Positions 28,501 to 38,855 of a DNA stretch of 64,000 nt are shown piece after piece. Source of the stretch: Archegozetes longisetosus. Its lineage: Eukaryota; Arthropoda; Arachnida; Sarcoptiformes; Trhypochthoniidae. Positions within the stretch are counted from its first letter, which is position 1, and every line of letters begins with the position of its first letter. The stretch lies in the NCBI GenBank assembly GCA_018873245.2, contig JAEMBT020000005.1:2182001-2246000 (forward strand). The letters are read 5' to 3'. A model generated the notes under the pieces. The model did no database searches, had not been told where the DNA came from, and was given only the letters and a program-made list of their open reading frames with translations. The translations under genes were made by a program, and so were the position numbers.

Positions 28501-29504
28501 AGAATAAGTTCGAAGCTGTAAAAACTTTTTTGTGTCATATTCGTGAAGCTAAATATTTAGTTAAATAATTTTAGCAAATAGTTGAACAATCAATCAATCA
28601 TATAACACTAATAGAGTGGAACATAATATTGCGCTAGAACTGAGTATTAACAGACTTAAAGCGAAAATATATACTGTTACGATATAATATATACTGTATT
28701 GATATGGTATATACTATTATTATATACAACACAAATAGGACTTTAGCATTTTATGGCTTTTCTGCTAATTTGCTTGCATAATGTCGTCACAATACATTTG
28801 AATGAAATAATAAAAAATAATCACAAAAACTATATGTTTTATATCTAATATAAATAAACATTAGCAATGAAAGAAACCGATTCATATATTACAGTTTATT
28901 CTTACAACTCAATACAACTAAAACGTTTCTAGTCTTCCACATCTTTATATTTACGCATCATTTCACGCATTCAAACAAATTGTTTATTTGCTTAAATTTA
29001 GTTTAGAGAATCAGTTCTCATTATTATTAAATAGAGTGCAAAATACTAAATACTTTACAAAAACAGACATACTATCACAGAAGGTTTGGTCTATGAGCGA
29101 AGACTATTTAGCTATAAGTATATCAAGTTTTCTATGAAAATTGTTCCAAAACTCAAAGGATCAAAGCAATCAATAGTATATAAGTTTGATTGGTTTCTAA
29201 CGAACTCCTCTGACTGTTGCAACAGTAAGAGCTAATAGTTTTCAATCATATTAAAATTGATTTTACTCTAAACTTGAAAGTTTTCGATTAGAGTGAATTT
29301 AAAATTTATGGGATTAAGGAATAGAATGAAAAGTTGCAAACCTGGATCCCATACATGATAATCAGGTATATATTGATCAATGTATGAATCACTATAATCA
29401 AAAGTGTTAGACTTTTGGTCGAGGTCATATTTGCTGTTGAGAAGTTGCAAATAACCGATTTGTGAAGTGAAAATTAAGGCAATAATAAGATAATTGCTTG
29501 CCAT
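13583..29504 (-). CDS. wb: Laminin subunit alpha, alpha1/2 (wing blister) type, complete
   Basis: This is a secreted basement-membrane subunit that forms a trimer with beta and gamma chains and binds integrin and dystroglycan through its LG domains. Exons, 5' to 3': 29504-29342, 24915-24777, 24672-24574, 24498-24183, 24119-24060, 23997-23878, 23821-23611, 23556-22396, 22253-21476, 21392-21265, 21196-21095, 21028-20963, 20894-19310, 19242-19181, 19019-15949, 15564-15422, 15309-15203, 15122-14289, 14176-13808, 13725-13583. They sum to 9657 nt (3218 aa plus stop) with every junction in frame. Domains: signal peptide ([20 protein letters not shown]), LN about 55-300, LE repeats, L4 about 560-750, LE repeats, second L4 about 1300-1520, LE repeats, coiled coil about 1690-2240, LG1-LG5 about 2260-3218. 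Two L4 domains mark the alpha1/alpha2 class rather than the LanA (alpha3/5) class. An RGD lies in the first L4. The first exon is joined across a 4.4 kb intron by phase (G|AC) and by the presence of a signal peptide; that junction is less certain than the others. Confidence 0.93.
22757..22765 (-). other. RGD motif in the first L4 domain of laminin alpha
   Basis: Codons CGT GGA GAC encode RGD near residue 634, in the context [11 protein letters not shown] within the globular L4 domain of the short arm. RGD is the classic integrin-binding tripeptide. From memory, the Drosophila wing blister short arm also carries an integrin-binding RGD; whether the position is equivalent needs an alignment. 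Confidence 0.7.
24916..29341. other. First intron of the laminin gene (4.4 kb)
   Basis: It separates the signal-peptide exon from the LN-domain exons. No exon or mobile element was recognised. It is AT-rich, with a weak 20-bp periodic AT repeat at 28665-28726. The 27571-27759 and 25285-25476 open frames have no family signature. Long first introns of laminin genes often hold enhancers, but nothing here shows that directly. Confidence 0.65.
28665..28726. repeat. Degenerate ~20-bp AT-rich tandem repeat
   Basis: Three imperfect copies of a unit containing ATATACTRT, spaced about 20 bases apart, inside laminin intron 1. Confidence 0.55.
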
Positions 29505-31760
29505 CTGTCAACGCAATCAGTGCACTCATTATTTATGTCATTTTCATCAGTAAAGTATATGAGCAGAAGATAAACATTTACTCAATTGTGTTTATCCAGA
29601 GATGTTGGCTAATACAGAGCTGAACCTGAACTAAAGGCAGTTTATAGTATTTGGGATGGAGTGAAGGCAAAAAGTTTTAGAAACTTTAGCGATTGCATAG
29701 CGATTCTATATAACATTGAGAGAAAGTCCCACCCATTTATTAGATTGTCTCAGAGAGACTCTAAACTTTTTCAACACCAAAGCACGAGGAATGCTATCTC
29801 TTATCATTGATTCACAATTGCCACAACTAATTCTTTACATTCTACTAACTCTTACTATTGTGAACTATAGTATTGTCACGTCTCTCTTGGGAACCGCAAT
29901 AATCACTATGGCTTGAAGTGATGGTTTGCAAAAGTTGTTTTCTATAGCCTAACTTCAAGAATAACTGCTTACTATTGAAATCGAAAATCAAAATTAAGCT
30001 TATTTTATACACTCGAGTAAAAACGTATTGAAGTGTCCAAAATAAAAATAATCGCACGTTTATAAAAATAATAAATAAATAAATAAAAGTCTGTTTGCGT
30101 ACAATTTCAATCAAAATAAATATTACATTGAACGAGTTCTGAATTAACTTACTTAACTCGTAATTTGATTTAGAAAATTAAGCTCTAATCGTATATGAAA
30201 TTGGCGAACACGTGCTTGAAAGAGAAATAAAAAAATCTGACTGCTATGTCCAGTACTTGTAATTATTTCTTTTGGAAAAACTTATTGAAAGCTTAAACTT
30301 GAGGAAGATTGAGTGGAAGGAAATATTTGTTCGGTTGAGACTATTTTTCGCAAATTAGAGGGTAAGATTCGCCGCTTTCCGTGAAAAGGCTTCGGGCGTT
30401 ATTTAAGTGATAAAATAAAAATCAAAACAACCGACAATGGTTCAACATATTTGCCATTAAAAACCAAAATCAATCCCCAAAAACCATTTTGTTTCCTAAT
30501 TTGTTTGGTAATCGGAACCAATCGGATATGGATTTTCTACATTAATATCAGTGTTCATTTTGTTTGTAAATTTGCGATTCAAAGCCAGGCTTCTTGTGAA
30601 AAACTATTATGAAGACTACTACTTGACGGCAAAATCGTGAGTCAACATCAATTGAGTAATTTTAACAGAAGAGTAGAAAAGTTTGTACAATCAGCAGAAT
30701 ATACAAAAATGTGAAGTATTGCAGATGATTTTTGGTGAAAGGATTAAAGATGAAAATTAGAACTTTGAAGAATTGAAGATTAATTTTTGTTAATTTATTG
30801 CGCAAAACCTTACGATGATTCTGATAGGTTCTCATAAAAGCTACTCAAGGGTAAAACGAAAGGAATACCTGTTTCCGCATGTGGTCTCAAGTAGTGCTAA
30901 CTCCATATCTCAATAATGCCCTTAAATAGATATTTAGAACAAGAGGTAAACAAATTTAAAGCTTCAACAGTTAGCTCAAGCCCATAGACAATTCTCATGC
31001 ACTTAACGGTATATTTTGTGAAACAATTTCTTTAGCAAACTTTCGAACAATGAGTGATTTAGAAATTGTCTATAAATATTTGGAAATAGACTTGAAAAAG
31101 AGAGGGAACAAATTTTGCTTATCTCAAATTCCTTTCATGGATCTCATAGAAACAATGTTAAAAAGTATTGAGCGTAGTGCGTAATTGTAAATCATTATTA
31201 ATATTTAGTTAGATTTACGCCAAATATAAATTGCAATAATTTCTTGACTCAACTGCTTAAATATTTGAATAGTTAACTAAACACTAAATTTTGATAATCA
31301 GATTTACTGTTATTCGATTGAAATAAATAAAATAAATTTAGGTTTTATGAGAAAATTGAGTGAATTGACGCAGATTAAATGTAAACTATGGATAACTGTG
31401 TTGTTGAATAGGATATAACAAGTTTAACTAACTTAAACATATGAGGGTATAAGAAACTGAATGGTATCCACAAGCCATCTGCTATAAAACATGCAAATAA
31501 AGGTTAATCAAAATAATCAAACTCACCGATTTTAGGCTTAAACGGTGTATCAGAGCGACAATTAATCAGATTGTGACAAAAAATCCATAAAAATAGAAAC
31601 AATTGAAAGAGAAAAATCATTTTTCATATTTTGGTTTTGGGTCACATTTATAAAGCTAGTGATAGAATGAATACATATTGAAATAGAGGCACTAAAGCAT
31701 AGCTATCTTAGCAAAACTGTGCTCAACGTTGCTTTGAGAAAACAGTGTGTGGGTCTTAAA

Positions 31761-31774
31761 GCCGGTCGACCGGC
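31761..31774. repeat. 14-bp perfect GC-rich palindrome
   Basis: GCCGGTCGACCGGC is its own reverse complement and stands out in strongly AT-rich surroundings. It could be a dimeric protein-binding site or chance. Confidence 0.6.
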
Positions 31775-32032
31775 GCTCCCATTCAGATAGACTCGTAACT
31801 GAAGTCAAGTCTTAAACGAAGATGTGATGAGTTTAACTATACACTAAACGCCCAAAACTCAATACTCAACTCTACTTTACTGTTAGATTAAGCCCTTCTA
31901 AGGCAACCGAGTTGTATGTTGCTTTTGGTTTGTTATCTTAACACTTAATCTTCGAGTCTGTTGTGAGACAGTGTTGTATTTAAAGATAACAGATTATTTT
32001 CCAGATGGACGCGTGCTTCTCACTTATAGACT

Positions 32033-32107
32033 GAGACACCAAACACGCCAAATATACCGAATACATCGAATACACCAAATACGACAAACACATGAAACAC
32101 GCCAAAA
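32033..32107. repeat. Degenerate 9-bp tandem repeat, about 8 copies
   Basis: Units resemble ACACCAAAT (variants ACGCCAAAT, ATACCGAAT, ACATCGAAT, ACGACAAAC). They produce a spurious open frame just downstream. Confidence 0.7.
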
Positions 32108-32628
32108 ATGCATATCGGCCTAACACTTACTCTTTTGAAAATCTCAACACTCATCATCAAACCCAACCATCATTACAATTATCTTGTTTTCGTTGGATAT
32201 TTAAAAAAGAGGGAATATTCGGGGGCGTGAATACTTTCTCTTCTGAAGAAGTGAAGAGCTCATCAACAAAGAGTTTCATTATTCGAAGCACTGCATGGAG
32301 TCGTTGTAAATTTTAGCTTTTGCTCAATAAAATTTACAATGCCCTGTATTGAAAAAACTCGATTCCATTCCAAATACAAGCTTTCAAATAAAAATTCTCT
32401 GCTAATAATTATCTACTTTACCAACAAATCAATCAATTCTATAATAAACATTTATCAAAATATTTTCTTTAAGTAAAAATCTGATAATTAGCTCAGAATG
32501 TGATAGATCTTTATAGAAAATATGAAATTCTTAGGCCATTAATTATATTAAACAATAAGACTTATTGATATGTTTTGATTTAAGCGATAAAAGATAGTAT
32601 GTCAGTAGAAAAGTAAGTGTAAGTCATA

Positions 32629-35600
32629 TTAGATTTCAGTATGTCTTGTGAGGGTTGCGATGTAAACCCAAACCGAAAATATATTACATGGATAAGGATG
32701 AATATAAACGGCTAACGCAAATTCAACTCTTTTATCTTCAGCCAAGTGAACGCCAGTCGCATAAACGGCTTCTGTTATCGAATTAAAATCAGTGTACGGC
32801 ATGTTTAGAGGGAAGCCTGTCATCTGAAAATATTTATTACAAACTGTAATCATAACTCTAATTAAACTCAATATTTTACGTAATGAAACTCTACTGAACC
32901 TCATGCACCACAAGGATATCATGAAGATCCTGGATTATATGGTTCTGCTTTATTTTTCCAGCGTTTTTTTCAAGTCTAGGTAGTATTTTCTTAATTGTTT
33001 GAATGCAGTGTCTATTGAAAAATGTTCGCGATCTTTTACGCCAACGCATTAATGACTCGCGTAAATGCTTTTCAAGCTTTTCTTGTAATTCTAATGTACT
33101 ATCGTAATCGATCGTACCGTAATCAAGAGCTTCAGGCTATAATCAACCAAATCAAATATGTAAGTCAGTATAAATAGAGTTTTGGATTAATTTTCAATTT
33201 TTATTTACGACAGAAAATTGATTGAGAGACAAAACGTTTTAACCAAGTTATAGATATTAATTCGTAAGGATATACCTGAATGCTTGTGATACCGGGCGTC
33301 GGATAATTTTTATTAAAGAATGGCTGCCAATCAGATGTCTTATTAATATCATAATTGAGTCTATTCGGATGATCTTGTTTTGCAATATTGGCGTAAACCT
33401 ATTCATAAGAAAGAGGAGGTTAATTGACAAGGAAATTGTTTTTATCTCTAAAAGCTGTAAACTTATATTGTTAGCCAATTATTTTACATTTTCAGGTGAA
33501 ATGATACAACCAATTGAGTTAAGGGGGAGATAGTTATCTCTGACACTAAATTGTTCTCCAGTTGAAGCATTGAAAACATAAGGATCTTGACCGTATTCAA
33601 ATACTATCACATAAGCTGTAGAGCCCTCAGGTATACCATAACCGAGTACAACAGCGGCTCTTTTGCCCAAATAAAGAAAGTAATTGCATAACAAAATAGC
33701 ATGTTCTTCTTCGTCCCCCATCAACATTTCAAGGAATTGATCAGAGCTGCACCATATATCACACATGCCGGGAAGTGATATGCTATCTGGTACTCTCGGT
33801 ATAAGCGAAACAAAACGAGCTAACCGTTCCATTACCTCGTTCGTTGCATTCAAATTGGTTAACAAGTCTTCCGGTGGTTTCAAAGATCGTAAATATCTTG
33901 AGACGAAAACTGACTTGGCGTTAATATCGACTGTTAATGCCTTGATATTTCTGTTGGGAAACTTTTGGTTGAGCTTATTTTGCCATTTCTTGGCGTATAA
34001 CATGAGTGATTCACTTTCGATGGTATCGCACTAGTAATAAATACAAAGGTTAGGTTAGGTTAGGTTAGGTTAGAAGTGAGTGATTTGTATGAATTTGCTT
34101 TTGTGGACTTCACTTTGAACTCACTTTTATTACAAGTGGTTCGGGAAGTTGTAATGATGGGTCTATAGTAACGAAAAGTGTCAAATATGTGTGCTTTGAT
34201 GTATCGCTGCTATTGTGCCCTCCGGACTGTCCTCCTAATAGCCACCCTTTAGTCTCGTATTCATATCCCACAAGTACTGGAGGAGTACTCAAACTAAATG
34301 TGCCTGAATGAACAAATATTTCATTCTTTCAATCAAATCAATCAATTTGCAGATCGGCTTAAGCTGAAGAAAGAAAATCAAATAAAACCTTCAATCTTTC
34401 CGTTCAAGTAAAGAGTAGAAAATGGTATTCTCAGTGACCCCAACCATCGACGTTCTGTACGCTTGTGAACCACTTTTTGGCCTTCACTTGTTATATTTTC
34501 CTCAGCGTTGCGCACCACCTCATCGAACAAATTCAGATAAATGCAATCACTGATTTTAGTCAAATTCGATGGCGAACAATCATTTTCTGGTGGTCTATCA
34601 AAAAACAACTTGGTTTATTCATTCACCTCTAAACCATAACATACTAATGTACTGAGTTTTAAAAAATCAAAGAAAGATATTAAGTATATCGTATTTGGCT
34701 ATTGTTGAGTGTTGGACCTATCCGTCCGTTTGACTTCTACTGAAAATAATATAAGTGAACACAAAAACGCAACATTATTGTGCAAAATACTACTAGTCTC
34801 TCAAATTCCAAACAATTAGCTTAAAACTTACACAACTTTATAAAGAATTTTATTTGAAATTATCGTAAATGATTAACTATGAAGAAAATATTACTTGAAC
34901 TTGAGTGAAAGTGTTTCGTTCCAGGTGGGTTTTGGTCCTTCAGCTGTATTGGTTCGGGCACTTTCTCTTTGGAAAACTGCTTCAACAAATGGACACACTT
35001 TACATTGTTGTAGAAAATCTGCAACAAGTGACAAATAATTATTGAAGTAAAACAAAAAATCATAAAAGCTGACCATTATTTCCATTGTAAGGACTAGTTG
35101 TGGCGCTATCATAGTTCCTAACTGGCACATTGAGCGCGTGCATTATTGTTATGACAATTTTAATTTCTGAGTTTCCGATCAAATTGGCTGCGATCTTTCT
35201 CCTCTCCCTTCGATACGGATTTAAAGGTCTTTTATTCTGAGTTGCCGACAACAAAGTGAATCTGAGCATACTGTAAAAAGTGAAAATATTCTGTTAAATT
35301 GATTCGAAAGTTGGACTTTAATATGTAATTGTAGAAAAATGCTGAACTTATAAATGAAAATCAAGCTCAGCAATAATAAAATTGATGTACGCCTTTGTAT
35401 CAGTATTGACCAAGTTCAAGTGTGAACGTCATTTCCAATACTGTACAACATTCTAATTGTATTCTAAGGCCTGAAGCTAGAAAAGTGACAAGTTTGTTCT
35501 TATCTGGTAGTTTATTACTTGATTGTATAACTTACAGTATGCTAAAAGCCTAATCTCAGTTTAAAAGAGTTGAATGATTTTGCGATATTCAAGTATTGTA

Positions 35601-38600
35601 TTAAATAATGAGGTAAAATTTGAATAGTACCTAAAACTAGGGACTTCCTCTTCAATAACCATATCTTCTAATGTCCTTGGCCTGTCAAAAGTTTCTCGCG
35701 ATTGTCTAATTAATTGTTCACGAACTTTTGTGAGAGTCTGAACAGCTTTTTCTCGCTTGTCTTCAAAGCCTCGTTTGCCTCTTAGTAAAGTTTCGGTCTT
35801 TACTTCTTTTTCGAACAAGTCGATTGGAATTTCTTTTTCATTAAGCGGAACAAATCGATATCCTTTAAACTTAGGCATCCCTTGCCATCGAAGTTGCAGT
35901 AAACGGAATCGAGGATTATTTTCGATCTCCTGATCAGTAACAAAATCAAGTTCTTTGGTTAGCGGATCCAATCGAGAAGACTTATCAGAATTTTCATTGC
36001 TTTCTTTGTAGCTTTTCAATCTATTAATTAGTTTAACATTATTTGGATCGTTGGGATCTTGCGTTGATAAGTGTTGGATCCATTGCTTCAAATCAGCCGA
36101 ATTCAAATTTTCTAATTTGTTTAAGAGTTCGCTATCATTCTTCTTGCTTAAAGCAAAATCCGGTGGACAAAGAGGTACTCCATCGGAGTCTATTCCCCAG
36201 TAAATCATACACTCAATGATCCCAGCAATGGTTGACTGTCTTGACGAGTCAGATTGGCTCTGATCTGATGTAAATTCTAGCTTAAGAGGCGTTGAATTAT
36301 TGATGTTAGTTAACTCGTCTGGTAATGAGACAGAAATGTTTGCCAAGTGTTTTGTACTTAAATTTTGTTTTTCATTCAGACTAAATTGCAATTTTGTGCT
36401 CCAATTTCTTACGTTAATAGTGAAGATCTGGTTCCAAAAAGTAGTCAAATTTAAATTTGATTCCTTGTCAATAGTTTGAGAGCAAAGCTTGTCGTTCACA
36501 ACAATTTGAATGTTGTACTTTCTTCTCAACAACTCATTTTGTCGCCTCTGTTCTGATTTGGGCAAATCCCTAATCTGAACATTTATTTCACCCATTTCAA
36601 GCTTTATTTCTGTAAACTTTGGTTCTCCTGGAAGTCTTCCATCGAGCAGAAGAGTATTGTTTCTGATTTTCTCAATTGTTTCATTTTCATTGAAACTAAG
36701 TTGTGGCGGTTCTGGTTTAGTGGGTTCAGCTATTTCTTCACTTTGTTGCTCAACTTCAGAATTATCTAATTTGCTCGACATTCGACGCTTTGTTCTTTGC
36801 CATTGTTTCCAATTGCGAAGGTCTCTTCTGTACTCTTCTTGAGCCCTTTCGTCATCTTGTTTGAGAAGAAATTTTTGCAATTCAATCGATTCCTCAACCA
36901 ATTGATTCCATGTTCTCTTCTCTTTATTGATGTTAATATCGTTGTCTTCTATGCAAACAAGTTTTACATTAGTAATTGAATAGCCCTGAATATCTCTAAT
37001 TTTTCTCAATTGATCCCAAGTACTTAACAGTTGAAGCAAAGTATTTCTTAGTTTCCAAATCATTTCATTTTTCTCGTTGTAAGTTTTGATTAATAAACTC
37101 TTATTGACTTCGATGCGTTCAGACTTTTCTGAATCGATATCATCCGCGGAAGTGTCAGAATTTAGACTTTTAGCCACTATTAGTAATGACTGTAACTTTT
37201 GAGAAATGGCTTGTATTGTGTTCTTCTCTATCATAGATGAGTAAATGTTATAATGTTCGATTAATTGTCGCGATAATTCTTGTTCTTCGTTAAACAAATG
37301 GTGTTTAGTGAACGTCAACGATATTATTTTGACGACTAATTCGTACTTTAGAGCCGAGGAAAGGTCGAAAGTGTCTTCGAGACGGCACGGTTTAAAATGT
37401 GATAGAAGTTGCTTATCAGATCTAGAATACGGGCTAACAGATACTGAGAGTTCGGTCTGTAACTCCTCATTATTCACCATAAAAGCTGAACATTGATCGA
37501 GAAATTTTTCTTTCAATCCCTCACTTATAATTCGATGTTTCAGTTTATTAATACTTTTTGAATAGAATCTATCCTTTACTTTCTCGACATAAAGTCCATC
37601 GGATGCTGCTTGTGATTTATTCGTTTGATCGATTGGTTCTTCGGATGGTATGAATAGAATTTTTTCTTCTTCGCTTAGTCTTTCTTTTCTGGTTTTGAAG
37701 AATGATTTGCTTCTTTCATATACCTTCCAATTTTCAAGAGAAGAAAACAAATCTCTCACTAATAGTCTCGAATCTTCTTCAACTTGTATCACTTCTTCGC
37801 CTTCCTTGCCCTCTTTGGGCGTCGAAGTATCAAGAGGTTTAATTTTCTCTTCTGAATCGTGCCAATCAGTTTTGACGAAGAAATCATAAGCTTCTTGTCT
37901 TGTAATTTTATTTTCATTCAAATTTTCGATATCATAGTCGAGAACTTTCCCAATATTTTGTCTCCAAAGAGATCGTGACTCGATTTCTTCATTCAGTTTA
38001 TGTTCTTGTTTTTCTATCAATTCTTCGCGAAATGATTTATGCTTTGCTCTATGTCTGGCCGACTTAAGACGATTTCTTATTTTATCTCTAAAGGCTGCGG
38101 ACAAAGTTTGGTCCATCATTGGAGTTCCAGTACGACTACCAGGAAATGTTGCGGTACTACTTCGCGATGCAATGCTTGTCGGCGATGACAAATCTCTCGT
38201 TGTTTGACGACTTTCGTCGTTTGGTGACAAAAACATATCTAAATTTTGTCCTTCGACCGAGTCGAAGAGTTCACTGTCGCTAAAGTCAGAACTGCTTCTC
38301 TTGTTTAGATCATGTCTTTTATTAAGTCTTGGTCTTGGCGTTTTTGCATTACTATTTGATGGAACTGATAGCGAAAACACGTCATCTTGTAATTCACTTG
38401 TCTCAAACACATCAGAATCTTCATCATAAGCATTGATTCCAGATGAAAGCCTTGGCAAAGAAGGCCAGTGCAGACTGGCGTTAGGTCGAGAATACCTAAT
38501 TTGGGGAAATAAGAAAAAATGAGTTCAAACGATTGAAAGCTTAGGATATATGGATGTGTGCATTCGTGCAAGAATTGTTTTAGTTGGAAAGCTTTATATT

Positions 38601-38677
38601 AACGGATAGGTTGGTAGGGAATAATAACTTGACAGGCGGATCACGTACTCATTCGAGGTGCCCATATCTACATTCAT
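32629..38677 (-). CDS. CC2D2A: CC2D2A (coiled-coil and C2 domain protein 2A), complete
   Basis: CC2D2A belongs to the MKS/B9 module of the ciliary transition zone, the gate controlling entry of membrane proteins into cilia; human mutations cause Joubert and Meckel syndromes. Exons, 5' to 3': 38677-38649, 38495-35631, 35270-35074, 35018-34895, 34594-34389, 34303-34125, 34030-33488, 33398-33276, 33136-32900, 32823-32629. They sum to 4698 nt, 1565 aa (human about 1620), all in frame. The ATG at 38677 is the only start that splices in phase (GA|G) to the long exon, and an in-frame stop lies just upstream. Residues 1-600 are charged, with coiled-coil character. A first C2-like region lies near 630-760. 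The second C2 domain (IMHALNVPVRNY, CPFVEAVFQR, AEGPKPTWNETLSLKF) is about 1000-1150. The transglutaminase-like C-terminal part (GDEEEHAILLCNYFLYLGK, VEFALAVYIHPYP) is about 1200-1565. Confidence 0.93.
34048..34073. repeat. Short interstitial telomere-type (TTAGG)5 tract
   Basis: Five perfect GGTTA units lie inside the 94-base intron 34031-34124 of CC2D2A. TTAGG is the ancestral arthropod telomere unit. Shorter GGTTAGGTTA pieces occur in a laminin intron at 13736-13745 and near 27356. Confidence 0.85.
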
Positions 38678-38855
38678 AATATCGATTATAATGCTTATTC
38701 ATAATTATTTTTAATCAAATATAACACCCATAATACAACATTTGTTTTGTTTTTCGTGCCTCTCTTTTACACGCATATTGTTATGACAACAACTTCTTTG
38801 TTGCAATAACAGCACTTCACTACACCATATTCTCAGCTAATAGTAATGCTTCAAC
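38678..38855. promoter_or_regulatory. Presumed bidirectional promoter of CC2D2A and AHI1
   Basis: The 178 bases between the divergent start codons must hold both 5' UTRs and any shared promoter. Two imperfect inverted repeats resemble RFX/X-box half-sites: GTTATGACAAC at 38780-38790 and GTTGCAATAAC at 38800-38810. Neither is a full match to the GTNRCC-N(0-3)-RGYAAC consensus, because the half-sites overlap and carry mismatches. The divergent arrangement is seen directly; promoter sharing is inference. Confidence 0.65.

Larger units (their letters stand above)
29505..32628. other. Non-coding flank: laminin upstream region and CC2D2A 3' flank
   Basis: The laminin start codon lies at its left end and the CC2D2A stop at its right end, both genes on the minus strand. 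The laminin promoter should lie near 29505-30000, but no clear core element was found. Open frames here (29716-29916, 29845-30114, 32092-32316) look like chance; the last overlaps a 9-bp tandem repeat. Confidence 0.7.

Noticed and set aside
29716..30114. Overlapping small open frames upstream of laminin
   Set aside because: AT-rich, hydrophobic by composition, antisense to each other, and without any recognisable motif.
32092..32316. 74-codon open frame downstream of the CC2D2A stop
   Set aside because: It starts within a degenerate 9-bp tandem repeat, has no homology and no splice context.
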